This document shows, piece after piece, positions 16,729 to 26,098 of a stretch of 64,000 bases of DNA. The stretch lies in contig NZ_LMIK01000005.1 of assembly GCF_001428685.1 (NCBI RefSeq), positions 515,224-579,223 on the forward strand, in the 5' to 3' direction. Below the pieces are notes generated by a model. That model saw nothing but the letters and a program-made list of their open reading frames with translations, did no database searches and was not told where the DNA came from. Position 1 is the stretch's first letter. The number at the start of each line of letters is the position of its first letter. A program made the position numbers and the translations under genes. This DNA comes from Lysobacter sp. Root76 (GTDB lineage Bacteria > Pseudomonadota > Gammaproteobacteria > Xanthomonadales > Xanthomonadaceae).

Positions 16729-17826
16729 TCAGTTGCCGCGATCGAAGTTGTACTGCGCCGAGGCCGCGTTGCTGATGATGCCGGACAGCGGCAACAGCTG
16801 CGACAGGAAGCGATTCCAACGGGTGACGCCCGCCGGGCCGACCCAGACCACGTCGCCCGGACGCAGCGAGAAGCGATCGCCCAGCGCGAACGCGGCCGGC
16901 GATTTGGCGTCGAGGTGGTAGACCGTGGCCGGCGTGTTCTGCATGGCCTCGATGCCGCGGATCACGTACACCGCCTCGCCCTTGGAGGTCACGGGATTGA
17001 GGCCGCCGCTGCGGCCCAGGGCCTGGGTCAGGCTCATGTCGGTGGTCTTGAAGGTCAGCGCCTGCGGGCGCAGTACCTCGCCGACCACGTAGACTTCCTT
17101 GCGATCGTTGAACGGCAGGAACAGGTGATCGCCGGGACGCAGCACGATATCGGGCGCCACCGAGCCGTCGCGGTTGAGGGCGTCGAGATCGAGCGCATAG
17201 CTGCGGCCGTCGCGGGTCAGGGTGAAGCCCGCCAGATCGGCGGTTTCGGCATTGATGCGCGCGCGGCCGATCGCCTGCGACAGCGTCAGCGGCACCGTGG
17301 TCAGCTCCTGCGGCGCGGTGTCGACGAAGGCGCCCTGCAGCGAGACGCGGCTGCCGAAGCCGACCACGTTGACGTCCAGCTGCGGATTGCGCAGGTACTT
17401 GGCCAGACTCGAGCTCAGCGTATCGCGCAAGGCCTGGACGGTCATGCCGGCGACGTTGATCTTGCCGGCGTAGGGATAGAAGAACGTACCGTCGGGCTGC
17501 ACCAGGCGGCCGTTGGTCACGGCCTGCTGCTGGCTGCCGGCGGGCGCGGTGAGCTCAGGGTGCTCCCATACCGTCACCAGCAGGGTATCGCCGGGATGGA
17601 TCGTGTAGTCCTCCTTGCGCACGTTCAGTAATTCCGGCGGCAATTTGGCCGCGGGGCGCGCGTTCGCCGTCACCAGCTCCTGGGTGATCGGCACCATCCT
17701 GACGTCGCTGCCGGCGACGGCTTCGGCTTCGTGCGCCGAACTCCTCGACATCTGTTGGCCGGGCACGCAGCCCACGGATACGATCGAAAGCGCGATCGCC
17801 GAACAAGCGCAAAGGATGGTCTTCAA
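16729..17826 (-). CDS. wza: Wza/GumB-type polysaccharide export lipoprotein
   Basis: A 365-residue outer-membrane polysaccharide export protein. The lipoprotein signal ends at IVSVGC (Cys20). A Poly_export domain follows (about 72-165: YTIHPGDTLLVTVWEHPELT... QPDGTFFYPYAGKINVAG), then two SLBB-like repeats (about 165-330: VSLQGAFVDTAP... VYVVGEVLRPQALTF). It forms the octameric exit channel and works with Wzc. It is the last gene of the minus-strand EPS run, 233 nt from the previous gene. A perfect 8-bp hairpin (CCGGCATC, 17855-17862; GATGCCGG, 17866-17873) lies in its leader, so it may also have its own promoter. Confidence 0.93.
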   Translation of the reverse strand: MKTILCACSAIALSIVSVGCVPGQQMSRSSAHEAEAVAGSDVRMVPITQELVTANARPAAKLPPELLNVRKEDYTIHPGDTLLVTVWEHPELTAPAGSQQQAVTNGRLVQPDGTFFYPYAGKINVAGMTVQALRDTLSSSLAKYLRNPQLDVNVVGFGSRVSLQGAFVDTAPQELTTVPLTLSQAIGRARINAETADLAGFTLTRDGRSYALDLDALNRDGSVAPDIVLRPGDHLFLPFNDRKEVYVVGEVLRPQALTFKTTDMSLTQALGRSGGLNPVTSKGEAVYVIRGIEAMQNTPATVYHLDAKSPAAFALGDRFSLRPGDVVWVGPAGVTRWNRFLSQLLPLSGIISNAASAQYNFDRGN

Positions 17827-18059
17827 GGTCTGGTCCTCATGTTCACGGCAGTGGCCGGCATCGTGGATGCCGGGTGCGCGTCCATGCCAACGTGCCGACT
17901 TTGATGGCGCTCAGCGTTCCCGCTGTGCACGTCAGTGAAAAAGATCCTAAGTGGGAATTCGCCTAAGGGATGTGACGGCCGCTGCCTGCGGCGAGAGCGG
18001 GTTCATCGTGAACGCGCGCGCGGCGCGTGCGACAGCCCGATTCATATCCGTGTAGACAT

Positions 18060-18815
18060 TCAGGTCCATAAGCGTACCGACAACAAGGCGGCGTACTCCT
18101 TGAATGCGCGGCCGCTGCGCCACAGCGCGCTGCGCGAAGGCAGCCAGCGCTCGCGCCAGGTCGATCGCCGCGCGAGTTCGGGTACCGGTACCGCGATCGC
18201 GTCTATGCCTTGCTTGCGGAACTGCGCGATCGCACGCGGCATATGCAGCGAGGAAGTGACCAGGAGCACGCGGCGCATGTGGAAGCGTTCGACCAGTTCG
18301 GCGGTGTAGTAGGCGTTGTCGCGGGTATTGCGGCTGCGCTCTTCCAGCAGCAGCGCCGACGACGGCACGCCCAGCCTGGCGATCGCGCCGGCCATCATGC
18401 GCGCTTCGCTGTCGCCGCCCTCGCCGCCGCCGGACAGTACGATGCGCGGCGCCCGCCCGGCATGCCAGGCGCGGGCGCCGGCGGCCAGGCGGCTGCTTTG
18501 CAGCGTCTCCGGCCGTACATCGGGCCGGTCCAGCCAGGCATAACGGCTGCCGCCACCGAGCACGACGACGGCGTCCGCCTGCGGCAAGGCCGCCGTGTCC
18601 AGCACCGGGTAGCGCTTCTCCAGCTGGTGGCGCAGCCAATCCGAGGCGCTCGGCACCGACCACAGCGCGGACCAGCCCAGCGCCGCGCACAGGGTCAGCA
18701 GGCCGGCCTTGCGGTAGCGGATCATCAGCAGCGCCGCCAGCACCGTCAGGCCCAGGCTCAAGGTGGGCGGATAGGTCAGCGCGACGGCCAATCTTTGCAG
18801 CGATGCCAGCATCAT
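18060..18815 (-). CDS. YdcF/ElyC-like DUF218 membrane protein
   Basis: A 251-residue protein with two N-terminal membrane segments (about 10-31 and 36-55) and a DUF218 domain from about 80. Motifs are DAVVVLGGGS, RIVLSGGG, E-R-S-x-N-T-R-D-N-A and VLLVTSSLHMPRA; the ERSxNTxxNA box is the family signature. Related proteins (ElyC, SanA, YdcF) affect envelope polymers and undecaprenyl-phosphate economy. Sitting between the polymerase gene (6 nt gap) and wza, it is clearly part of the EPS operon, perhaps tuning lipid-carrier use; this role is inferred. Confidence 0.85.
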   Translation of the reverse strand: MMLASLQRLAVALTYPPTLSLGLTVLAALLMIRYRKAGLLTLCAALGWSALWSVPSASDWLRHQLEKRYPVLDTAALPQADAVVVLGGGSRYAWLDRPDVRPETLQSSRLAAGARAWHAGRAPRIVLSGGGEGGDSEARMMAGAIARLGVPSSALLLEERSRNTRDNAYYTAELVERFHMRRVLLVTSSLHMPRAIAQFRKQGIDAIAVPVPELARRSTWRERWLPSRSALWRSGRAFKEYAALLSVRLWT

Positions 18816-18821
18816 CGGCCC

Positions 18822-19883
18822 TCAGATCACGATCTCGTGGGTCACGTAGTAATAGAACACCGCGCAGGACGCGATCAGTCCGAACCGGAGCAGCAGCGGG
18901 TGGCGCAGCAGGGGCAGGCGGCTGTGGAACAGCATCGCGGCCAGGATCAGGGACAGCGACAACCATGCCGGCAGCAGGTAGCGGTTGGAGAAATAGCCCC
19001 AGCCGATGGCGAAGAACGGCAGCATCATGACCAAGTAGATGCCGGTGCTGTCCTTGATCTTCTTGCGCACGTCCGCGCGCACCAGCGGCGACAGCAAATG
19101 CGGCACCAGGTACCAGAATATCGAGAACACTGCGAAATCGATGCGCACGCCGGAGCGGTAGTAGCTGTTGGCGGTATAGGACATCACCAGCTCGTACAGC
19201 GCCGGCACCGCGGCCCTCACCAGCATCAGCGAGGCCCCGCTGACGTAGAGCGCGAACGCGGCCACGGCGACCAGGCGCTGGGTCCGCGTGCTCAGCAACA
19301 GCAAGGGTGCGAACAGCAGATACAGCAGCGAGGACAGGTGCAGGCTGCTGGCGGCGGCGCCGTAGAGCAGGAAGTGCAGCCACTTGCGGTCGTGGAACGA
19401 CAGCAGGGCGGTGAACACCAGCAGCGCGGCCAGGCCCTGGCGCACCGCGTTGATGGTGGCGTTGACGAACATGGGCGAAACGAACAGCAGCATGACCGCG
19501 ACGCCGAGGAAGGTCAGGTAGCCGCGGCGATCGCCCAGATAGGCGAAGTAGCGATGGCTGGATATCACCACCGTGACCAGCATCAGGGCGAACAGCGCGG
19601 CCTGGTAGCCGGTGATGCCCACATCGAGCTTCCACAGCAGGTAACTGAGGTAGACGAAGCCCGGTTCCAGGCGCGTTTCCATGCTGCCCTGGCCCAGCGC
19701 CTCGAAGAAGCCGGCATAGGTGTGGGTATCGGTGCCGATATCGGGAGCGCGCGTGCCGACCAGCCAGCAACCGAACGCCGCCACCATCGCCAGCAGCAGC
19801 ACGCTCAGCACCGTTCTGGCGGCGACGTCGGTCGTGCGTTGCGGGCGCTCGCTGGCGACCAGGAGGTCCGGCACGGCGTTCAT
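18822..19883 (-). CDS. wzy: EpsG/Wzy-like exopolysaccharide polymerase
   Basis: A 353-residue membrane protein with about ten hydrophobic segments. The periplasmic-type loop PDIGTDTHTYAGFFEALGQG near residue 50 has the D-T-x-x-Y pattern of EpsG-family polymerases (usually GxDxxxY), and NATINAVRQGLAALLV is their conserved NxxRQ helix. The ATG at 19883 overlaps the stop of the GT2 gene by 4 nt (ATGA). Wzy enzymes polymerise lipid-linked repeats in the periplasm. With the flippase at 21876-23180 this completes a Wzx/Wzy pathway. Sequence conservation of polymerases is low, so the call rests on topology, motif and context. Confidence 0.8.
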   Translation of the reverse strand: MNAVPDLLVASERPQRTTDVAARTVLSVLLLAMVAAFGCWLVGTRAPDIGTDTHTYAGFFEALGQGSMETRLEPGFVYLSYLLWKLDVGITGYQAALFALMLVTVVISSHRYFAYLGDRRGYLTFLGVAVMLLFVSPMFVNATINAVRQGLAALLVFTALLSFHDRKWLHFLLYGAAASSLHLSSLLYLLFAPLLLLSTRTQRLVAVAAFALYVSGASLMLVRAAVPALYELVMSYTANSYYRSGVRIDFAVFSIFWYLVPHLLSPLVRADVRKKIKDSTGIYLVMMLPFFAIGWGYFSNRYLLPAWLSLSLILAAMLFHSRLPLLRHPLLLRFGLIASCAVFYYYVTHEIVI

Positions 19884-20725
19884 GTCCGCAGCTCGGGTTG
19901 GTTCGCGCGCCGCCACGCCAGCCGCAGGCGCTGGCGGCCGCGGCGCAGGTAGCCCAGCGCACGCGCGAAGCAGTGTTCGGGCAGGCTCACCAGGCCCTGG
20001 CGCAGCAGTTCGCGCCGGACCTCGCGGCCGGCCGCGTGCATGGCGCGCAGGTCTTCGCTGAGGCCGCCGGCGCCGAAGGTCGGTTTGTGCCAGAACGCCA
20101 GGGTGCGGTCGAGCTTGACGCAGCGGTAGCCGGAAAACGCGATCTGGGCCCAGAGCAAGAAGTCCTCGACGCGACGGAAACGTTCGTCGAAACGGAACGG
20201 CAAGTCGCGGCGCAAGATCACCGACGCGGTCGGGAACGGGTTGTTGAGCAGCAGACGGCGCCGGCCGATAACGGTCGCGCGCGCGCGCTCCACGGGCGGC
20301 GGCGCGGGCGCGTGGCGGTCGCGGACCTGCATGCGATGCGCGATCAGGGCGATGCCCGGATCCTGGCGCAATACCCGCATCTGCAGCTCGATCTTGCTGC
20401 GCGCCCAGGTGTCGTCCGAATCCAGGAACGCGACATACTCCTGGCTGGCGTGCGCCCAGCCGGCATTGCGGGCGCGCGACGGCCCTCCGTTCTCGGGCAG
20501 GGCGAGCACCTGCAGCCAGCCTTCGGGATAGCGCGCCGCCAAAGCATGCAGCCGCTCCAGCGTGCCGTCGCCGCTGCAATCGTCGACCAGGACGACTTCG
20601 GCCACCGCCAGGCTTTGCGCGGCGACCGAGGCCACGGCCTCGGCGATGGTGTCCGCGCAGCGGTAGCAGGGAACGATCACGCTGATCGGCGCGATCTCGC
20701 GCGGGGCTGGGCGGTTCACGTTCAT
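19880..20725 (-). CDS. GT2-family glycosyltransferase
   Basis: A 281-residue GT-A fold glycosyltransferase. ISVIVPCYRCADTIAEAVAS opens the nucleotide-binding half, VVLVDDCSGDGT follows, and FLDSDDTW is the metal-binding DxD motif. The C-terminal third (NNPFPTASVILRR... FDERFRRVEDFLLWAQIA) carries the ED box of the likely catalytic base. The start at 20725 overlaps the stop of the pyruvyl transferase gene by 4 nt, and 19880-19883 overlaps the polymerase start; a longer frame to 20857 lies inside the upstream gene. It adds one sugar of the EPS repeat on the cytosolic face; donor and linkage are not predictable. Confidence 0.9.
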   Translation of the reverse strand: MNVNRPAPREIAPISVIVPCYRCADTIAEAVASVAAQSLAVAEVVLVDDCSGDGTLERLHALAARYPEGWLQVLALPENGGPSRARNAGWAHASQEYVAFLDSDDTWARSKIELQMRVLRQDPGIALIAHRMQVRDRHAPAPPPVERARATVIGRRRLLLNNPFPTASVILRRDLPFRFDERFRRVEDFLLWAQIAFSGYRCVKLDRTLAFWHKPTFGAGGLSEDLRAMHAAGREVRRELLRQGLVSLPEHCFARALGYLRRGRQRLRLAWRRANQPELRT

Positions 20726-21879
20726 GGTGTCGAGGGCGCAGTCGTCGACCATGGTGCGCATTGGAATATACGCAGCGCTTGCTGCGCGTATAAGTTCGGT
20801 GAAACGACGGGCTCGATACCGGTTTCGTTCAGCATCGTCGACAGCGCACGTGCGCATGCGGCGTAGTCATGTTCGTCCGCGGTGAGACGCAGCGCCGACG
20901 GCAGGCCGATGTCGTCGGCGAAATCGCGGCACTTGGGATGGTAGTCCACGATCGTGAACGGGACGCCGCACAGATAGGCGACGATCGCCCCGTGCAGGCG
21001 CGCGCTGATGAAGGCGTCGCAGTCGGCGATCGCGTCGACCATGGCGAGCGGATCGCCGCCTGCGTACAGCTGCGCGGTGGCGACCACGCCGCGGTCGTGC
21101 AATTGCGACTGCATGCGCAGGGCCAGTTCCGCATCGCCGTGGCGCGGATGTCCGTTGAGACTGAACACCTTCACCGCCAGCGCGCGTTCGCTCGCGCACT
21201 GCGCGAGCGCCTCGATCGCCGCGTCCTGCCAGGCCTGCGGCGCGGGCGCGGGGTGGTCGGGGCGGACGTGGAAATGGCAGGGTGCGACGCCGATCACCGG
21301 CGCGCTGCGATCGCCGCGGCGCGCCGCGACCGGCACCAGATGCGCCAGCAAGCCGGCCAGATCGCGGCCGTCGTGGACGATGCGCTCAAGGCCCATCTCC
21401 AGCGCCAGCGCATGCGAGCGGCGGTCGCGCACCGCCAGGTAGGCGAAGCTGCGCACATACTCGGCGACGGTGGCCTGTTCGGCGCGGTTCGCGAACGGTC
21501 CGATCGAGACGCCGACCGCCGCGAGCTGCGCGCGCCCGCGCCGTTGCGCCGCCAGCATCAGCGGCTTGCGGAACGACTCGCGCGCGTTGATCACCGAGCC
21601 GCCGCCCATGACCAACAGATCGCAGGCGCGCAGCCCGTTGGCGAATCCCAGCAGGCGGCTGAGCTTGCCGGCGGGACCGCCGGCACCGTACAGCGCCGAC
21701 GGCAGCGGCCGCGGCCAGGTGCTGCGTGCGTGCGCGCCGAGCAGGGGCGGGCCGATCAGGACCGGCTCGGCGCTCCAGAACCGGCGCGTCGCGGCCGCGC
21801 ACAGCAGGCCGAACAGGTCGTCGCCGAAGTTGCGCATGCCGTAGTAGCCGCTCAGGGCGACGCTCAGTGGCCGGCTCAT
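20722..21879 (-). CDS. Polysaccharide pyruvyl transferase
   Basis: A 385-residue member of the CsaB/GumL pyruvyl transferase family. Landmarks: SGYYGMRNFGDDLFGLL at the N-terminus, DLLVMGGGSVIN, a central AVGVSIGPFANRAE, and the C-terminal DAFISARLHGAIVAYLCGVP plus VDYHPKCRDFADDIGLP, where the family keeps the S-R-L-H-G box. These enzymes transfer enolpyruvate or ketal pyruvate from phosphoenolpyruvate to a sugar of the repeat, giving an acidic polymer. It is coupled on both sides by ATGA overlaps, to the flippase upstream and the GT2 downstream. The product is therefore probably a pyruvylated exopolysaccharide. Confidence 0.9.
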   Translation of the reverse strand: MSRPLSVALSGYYGMRNFGDDLFGLLCAAATRRFWSAEPVLIGPPLLGAHARSTWPRPLPSALYGAGGPAGKLSRLLGFANGLRACDLLVMGGGSVINARESFRKPLMLAAQRRGRAQLAAVGVSIGPFANRAEQATVAEYVRSFAYLAVRDRRSHALALEMGLERIVHDGRDLAGLLAHLVPVAARRGDRSAPVIGVAPCHFHVRPDHPAPAPQAWQDAAIEALAQCASERALAVKVFSLNGHPRHGDAELALRMQSQLHDRGVVATAQLYAGGDPLAMVDAIADCDAFISARLHGAIVAYLCGVPFTIVDYHPKCRDFADDIGLPSALRLTADEHDYAACARALSTMLNETGIEPVVSPNLYAQQALRIFQCAPWSTTAPSTP

Positions 21880-23180
21880 GCGATCACCGCCTTGGCCATC
21901 ACGCGGCGCGCGCCCAACCACATCGAAAGCAGGAGCAGGCTTTCTGCGATCACCGTGGCCCAGGCGGCGCCGAGTTCGCCGTAATGCGGTACGGCCGCGG
22001 CGTTCAAGGCCACCGCGGCCGCGGTGGCGGCCAGCATGGCGAGCACGCGATAACGCATGTGCTGTGCGGTGAGCAATACCGACCCGACCGAGGTGGACAG
22101 GAAGCGGATCGGGGTGCAGAGCGCCAGGACCATCAGCACCGCGGCGACCTCGGCGTAGGCGGAACCGAACAAGGCGGGCACCAGCCAGGGCGCCAGCGCC
22201 GCCAGCGTCAGGCCGATCGCGGCGCCGGCCGCGGCCATGCAGCGGTTGCCCAAGCGATAGACGCGCCAGAACTTCGGCTGGTCGTGCGCGGCCCAGCGGT
22301 GCAGGCGCGAGAGCAGGAACTTCTGATAGATCGTGGCCGGCAACAGATAGACCGCGGTCATGATTGCCAGCGCGACGCCGTAGTGCCCGGCCTGGGCGTC
22401 GCTGCCCAGGTACTTCAGCAAGACCGTGCTGATCTGGAAGAAGATCGGATACAGCACCGCCGCCAGACCGTAGGCCCAGGCCTGGGCGCTGAGTTGGGCG
22501 ACGCTGGGAATGTCCAGCGCGGACGCGGCCTCGGGGCGGGGCCCGTGACCCTTGAGCTCGATCCGGCCCCGCCACATCGCCCACAACTGCGGCGCCGCCA
22601 ACATGGCCACCAGCGCCGCGACCAGGCCATAGCCCAGCGCCACGGCCGTGGCCGACACCGAGACCGCGGCGAACGCCAGCATCGCCACCAGCAGGCGCCC
22701 GCCCGGCATCAGCAGTTGCCAGGCTGCGAGCGCGCCGTGGCGTTCTTCCAGGCGCAGCTTGCTGCCGACCAGGTCGACGGCCAGCAGCCCCACCACCACC
22801 GGCAGCAGCGCCCACAGGGCAGTGCGCGTGGCGGCATCGATACCCGGGGCAAACCAGGCCCAGGCGGCGAGCAGCAACCAGGCCAGCATCGTGCTCAGCA
22901 GCGAGAAGCGCAGCGCCGGCCGCAGCCAGCGCTCGGCGGACCAGCCTTCGCTGCCGTAGGCCTTGAGCCGGAACTGCGACAGGCCGAAGCCGGCCAGCGG
23001 CGCCAGCATGCTGACCGTCGCCAGCGAAGAGGCGAACAGGCCGTAGTCGCTAGGACCCAGGCGGCGCGCCAGCAAGGTCTGGGACAGGAAGATCATGCCG
23101 GCCGCGGCCAGCGTGGCCAGCCACAGCACGGTGATCGCGGCCGCGGCGGAGCGCCAGGAGTGCGGCAGCATGCGACTCAC
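21876..23180 (-). CDS. wzx: Wzx-type oligosaccharide flippase
   Basis: A 434-residue membrane protein with about 12 to 14 hydrophobic segments across the whole length. The opening ITVLWLATLAAAGMIFLSQT, followed by LLARRLGPSDYGLFASSLAT, is typical of MOP-superfamily flippases (LARxLGPxxYGxF). I place the start at GTG 23180, which overlaps the GT4 stop as GTGA, like the other couplings in this operon; ATG at 23171 is the alternative. It moves the undecaprenyl-linked repeat across the inner membrane to the polymerase. Confidence 0.88.
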   Translation of the reverse strand: MSRMLPHSWRSAAAAITVLWLATLAAAGMIFLSQTLLARRLGPSDYGLFASSLATVSMLAPLAGFGLSQFRLKAYGSEGWSAERWLRPALRFSLLSTMLAWLLLAAWAWFAPGIDAATRTALWALLPVVVGLLAVDLVGSKLRLEERHGALAAWQLLMPGGRLLVAMLAFAAVSVSATAVALGYGLVAALVAMLAAPQLWAMWRGRIELKGHGPRPEAASALDIPSVAQLSAQAWAYGLAAVLYPIFFQISTVLLKYLGSDAQAGHYGVALAIMTAVYLLPATIYQKFLLSRLHRWAAHDQPKFWRVYRLGNRCMAAAGAAIGLTLAALAPWLVPALFGSAYAEVAAVLMVLALCTPIRFLSTSVGSVLLTAQHMRYRVLAMLAATAAAVALNAAAVPHYGELGAAWATVIAESLLLLSMWLGARRVMAKAVIA

Positions 23181-24337
23181 CGCGGCTCGGCCACGGCCTC
23201 CTGGGGGACGCGCCCCAGGAGTTCGTCGTATACCTCGAAGGTCTTGCTGATCACGCTGCGTTCGTCGAAGTCGCGGACCGCGCGCGTGCGCGCGTTCTCG
23301 CCCAATCGCCGCAGCAGCGCGCGATCGTCGTCCAGCCGCGCCAGCAGCGCGGCCAGCGAGGCGGCGTCGCGCGGCCGCACCCGCAGGCCGTCCTGGCCGT
23401 GCTCGCTGACGATCTCGCGGCAGCCGGGCATGTCGGTGGTGATCAGGGCCAGGCCGCAGGCCGCGCCCTCGAGCAGGCAGCGCGGCACGCCTTCGCGGTA
23501 GTAGCTGGGCAGGGTCATCACGTCGACGGAGTTGAGCAGCGCCGGCATGTCCTCGACGTGGCCCAGCCAGCGCAGCACGCCTTCGCGGTGCCAGGCCTCC
23601 ACTTCCTCCTGCGCCACCGAGCTGGGGTTGCCGGCATCCGGCGTGCCGGCCAGCAGGAATTCGATGTTGCGTCCGCTTTCGCGCAGCAGTCGCGCGGCGG
23701 CGACGAATTCGTGCACGCCCTTCTCGCGCACCAGGCGCGCCGCCAGCAGCACCCGCAAGGGCCTGGGGACATCGTCGCGCGCCGGCTGGAAACGTTCGGT
23801 GTCCACGCCGGAGCCCAGGATCAGGCGAATGCGGTCCTCCGGCACCAGGCCGGCTTCGGCCATGGTTTGCGCGTCGTCGGGATTCTGCAGGATCACCCGC
23901 GAATGGCCCCTGCCCAATACGCCGCGCATCAATCCGCCGACCACCGGACGCAGCAGGCGCGCCTTGACGCGGTCGCTGGCGTAGACGAAGCCCATGCCGG
24001 CCACCGCGTGCACAATCGCCGGCACCCGCGCCGCGCGCGCGGCGATGCCGCCGTAGATGGCGCATTTGACGGTGAAGTTATGCAGCAGGTCGGGCTGTTC
24101 GGCACGCAGCAGGGCGAACAGGCGCTGCAGGGTCCACAGTTCGCGCAGGGGATTCAGGCTGACCCGGTCCATCGGCAAGGTCAGCCAGCGCAGCCCGTGC
24201 TGCCGGAAGCGCTCGCCGAACTCGCCCGGCGGCGAGAGCATCACCACCTCGGCGCCGCGCTGCTGGAGCTGCAGCGCCATCGGAAGACGAAAGTTGTAGA
24301 GGTACCAGTCCGTGTTGGCAAAGAAAACGATACGCAT
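23177..24337 (-). CDS. GT4-family glycosyltransferase
   Basis: A 386-residue GT-B fold enzyme. The N-terminal half has NTDWYLYNFRLPMALQLQQR, the usual acceptor-side beginning of WbpH/PglA-like enzymes, and DLLHNFTVKCAIYGGIAAR. The C-terminal half has the donor-site signature LAARLVREKGVHEFVAA, then VMTLPSYYREGVPRCLLEGA, where E-G-x-P-R/x-x-L-x-E is the GT4 EX7E motif. Many relatives transfer GalNAc or other HexNAc. It is preceded by a 273-nt gap after the beta-helix gene, so an internal promoter is possible, and is GTGA-coupled to the flippase. Donor not determined. Confidence 0.9.
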   Translation of the reverse strand: MRIVFFANTDWYLYNFRLPMALQLQQRGAEVVMLSPPGEFGERFRQHGLRWLTLPMDRVSLNPLRELWTLQRLFALLRAEQPDLLHNFTVKCAIYGGIAARAARVPAIVHAVAGMGFVYASDRVKARLLRPVVGGLMRGVLGRGHSRVILQNPDDAQTMAEAGLVPEDRIRLILGSGVDTERFQPARDDVPRPLRVLLAARLVREKGVHEFVAAARLLRESGRNIEFLLAGTPDAGNPSSVAQEEVEAWHREGVLRWLGHVEDMPALLNSVDVMTLPSYYREGVPRCLLEGAACGLALITTDMPGCREIVSEHGQDGLRVRPRDAASLAALLARLDDDRALLRRLGENARTRAVRDFDERSVISKTFEVYDELLGRVPQEAVAEPR

Positions 24338-24610
24338 AGAAAATCGCGGTCGTGCATCGCGCAGGAACGAAGAGGCGATGCGGGCGACCGAATCGGATCA
24401 ACGGAGGTGGTTCGATTGTAGCCACACCCGCTGGCGCGGATTTTTACGACATGCTCACGTTTCCGGGCCGCAGGTGAACGAGTGCGAGACGGCGCGCAAC
24501 GATGGACGGCGATCGCGCCGTTTGTCGCATCGTTGGATGAATTGCGAACGTCGATACGCATTCATGGCGCGCAGCGCCGGCATTGTCGCCGGCTCTGCGC
24601 GCATGCGCGT

Positions 24611-25810
24611 TCATTTGGCGTACGAGTTTGTCGTCACGCGCAGGTCGATGCAGTCGGTGGTGGCCTGGATGTGGGCGCCGTTGCCGTTGTTGCCGCCGAC
24701 CAGGCCGGTCATGGACACCAGCGGCAGGTCGGTGGTGTTTACCCCGTGCAAGCGGGTGTGATTGTTGCGGAATACATTGCCGCTGACCTGGTAGGACGTG
24801 GTCGCCGAGCGCAGCATCACGCCCATCAGATAGTTGTGCGCGATCCGGTTGAGCGCGATGTAGCCGCTGACGGGGGCGATGGTCAGGATCCCATAACCGC
24901 CGTTGTACTCGATCGTGCAGCGCTTGATGGTGATGCCCTTGACGCGCTTGTAGACCTGGATGCCGTTGCCCTGGTTGCCCGTGATCAAGCAGTTCTCGAT
25001 GTGCACCGTGGTGGTGGTGCCCAGGTCGTTGGCGTCGGGCTCGACATCGATGCCGCAACCCGGCGCGATGCCGACGTTGTCGCTGAACTCCGAATCGTAG
25101 ACCTTGATCTCGCTGGATCGGCCGATCGACAGGCCCTGGCGGCGGTTGCCGGTAGACGCCACATTGGCGATCACCACGCTCTGCGAGATTACCGTGGGCA
25201 GGCCGGTGACGATCGCGCCGCCGACCGAGATGCCGTCGCCCCAGCAGCGGGAAATGCGGATGTCGCGGATCGTGACGCGCGAAGACCCGCGCACCATGAC
25301 GCCGTGGCCCCATTCACCGGTGGTGCCCAGGTGGTTGTCGCGGTCGCCGACGATCTGGCCGCCGGAAATCTCCACGTCGCTGACCTTGTAGGCCATGAGG
25401 ACGTAGGCGCGGTCGGCGCTGTTGCGCTTGGCCAGCAGCTTGGCGCCGTCGGCCAGCTGCAGGTGCATATTGCTGCGTAGGCGCAGGTTGCGGGTCGGGT
25501 CGATGATGTAGTTACCGGCCGGAACGTAGACGGTGCCGCCGTCGGCGGGCAGCGCGTCGATCACGGCCTGGAACGCGGTGGTGTCGTCGTGGTCGCCGTC
25601 GCCGTACACGCCGTGGTCGAGCACGTTGAGGACCGCGGCGCCGCGCGCGCGCGTGGGCGGCGTGTAGGTGGCGTCGGACGTGCTTCCGATCGCGGCCAAG
25701 GCGCGCGGAAGGTAGGAGAAGGAGAGGATGCCGGGTACGGCGAGGAGCAAGGACTTGCGGAGAAAATCGCGGCGCGGCGTCGCTACGCCGCCGGAATGGG
25801 CTTCGTTCAC
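24611..25810 (-). CDS. Tat-exported right-handed beta-helix protein
   Basis: A 399-residue protein of the pectate-lyase-like superfamily. The N-terminus carries a twin-arginine signal, [20 protein letters not shown], with cleavage near ALA. Residues about 60-110 ([20 protein letters not shown]... [14 protein letters not shown]) form the usual N-cap of Pectate_lyase_3 proteins. Turn-by-turn repeats follow ([48 protein letters not shown]). It may depolymerise, epimerise or modify the EPS in the periplasm, in the way AlgG or EPS lyases do; the catalytic residues cannot be assigned. It is a paralogue of the next gene upstream. Confidence 0.8.
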   Translation of the reverse strand: MNEAHSGGVATPRRDFLRKSLLLAVPGILSFSYLPRALAAIGSTSDATYTPPTRARGAAVLNVLDHGVYGDGDHDDTTAFQAVIDALPADGGTVYVPAGNYIIDPTRNLRLRSNMHLQLADGAKLLAKRNSADRAYVLMAYKVSDVEISGGQIVGDRDNHLGTTGEWGHGVMVRGSSRVTIRDIRISRCWGDGISVGGAIVTGLPTVISQSVVIANVASTGNRRQGLSIGRSSEIKVYDSEFSDNVGIAPGCGIDVEPDANDLGTTTTVHIENCLITGNQGNGIQVYKRVKGITIKRCTIEYNGGYGILTIAPVSGYIALNRIAHNYLMGVMLRSATTSYQVSGNVFRNNHTRLHGVNTTDLPLVSMTGLVGGNNGNGAHIQATTDCIDLRVTTNSYAK

Positions 25811-26035
25811 TATGGTTCCCGGGATGACCCCTGTTCAGAGAATTGCGTTGCGATGCGCTGGTGCGTCATCACGTCACGATCATGTTCGTGACCGGCGCAA
25901 TCTAGCGCAGGGTGCCTGAACCGGAATCGTGAATTTCGCTATCTGTGCGCGCGCGCAAACATTGAGAGGAAAATCGTTCAGGATGCCGCGCATTCAAGTT
26001 GATGACTATGGATAGGGACGGCGGAGCATACGGAC

Positions 26036-26095
26036 GTTTGCGCGAAATCCGTTTGCGCGGAGCCCATTTGCGCGAAGCCCATTTGCATGGAATCG
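26036..26095. repeat. Four imperfect 15-bp tandem repeats
   Basis: Units are GTTTGCGCGAAATCC, GTTTGCGCGGAGCCC, ATTTGCGCGAAGCCC and ATTTGCATGGAATCG, exactly 15 nt each, 3 nt short of the stop codon (26099) of the beta-helix gene on the minus strand. They lie in its 3' untranslated region. The 15-nt period keeps frame and gives five-residue repeats on translation, but no frame here has a credible start. The remainder of the 288-nt gap (25811-26098) holds nothing else I can name. Confidence 0.6.
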
Positions 26096-26098
26096 CAC

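Noticed and set aside
18210-19952. 580-codon plus-strand frame across the polymerase region
   Set aside because: It is a GC-skew shadow, rich in Gln, His, Arg and Gly, antisense to a membrane protein with clear family motifs.
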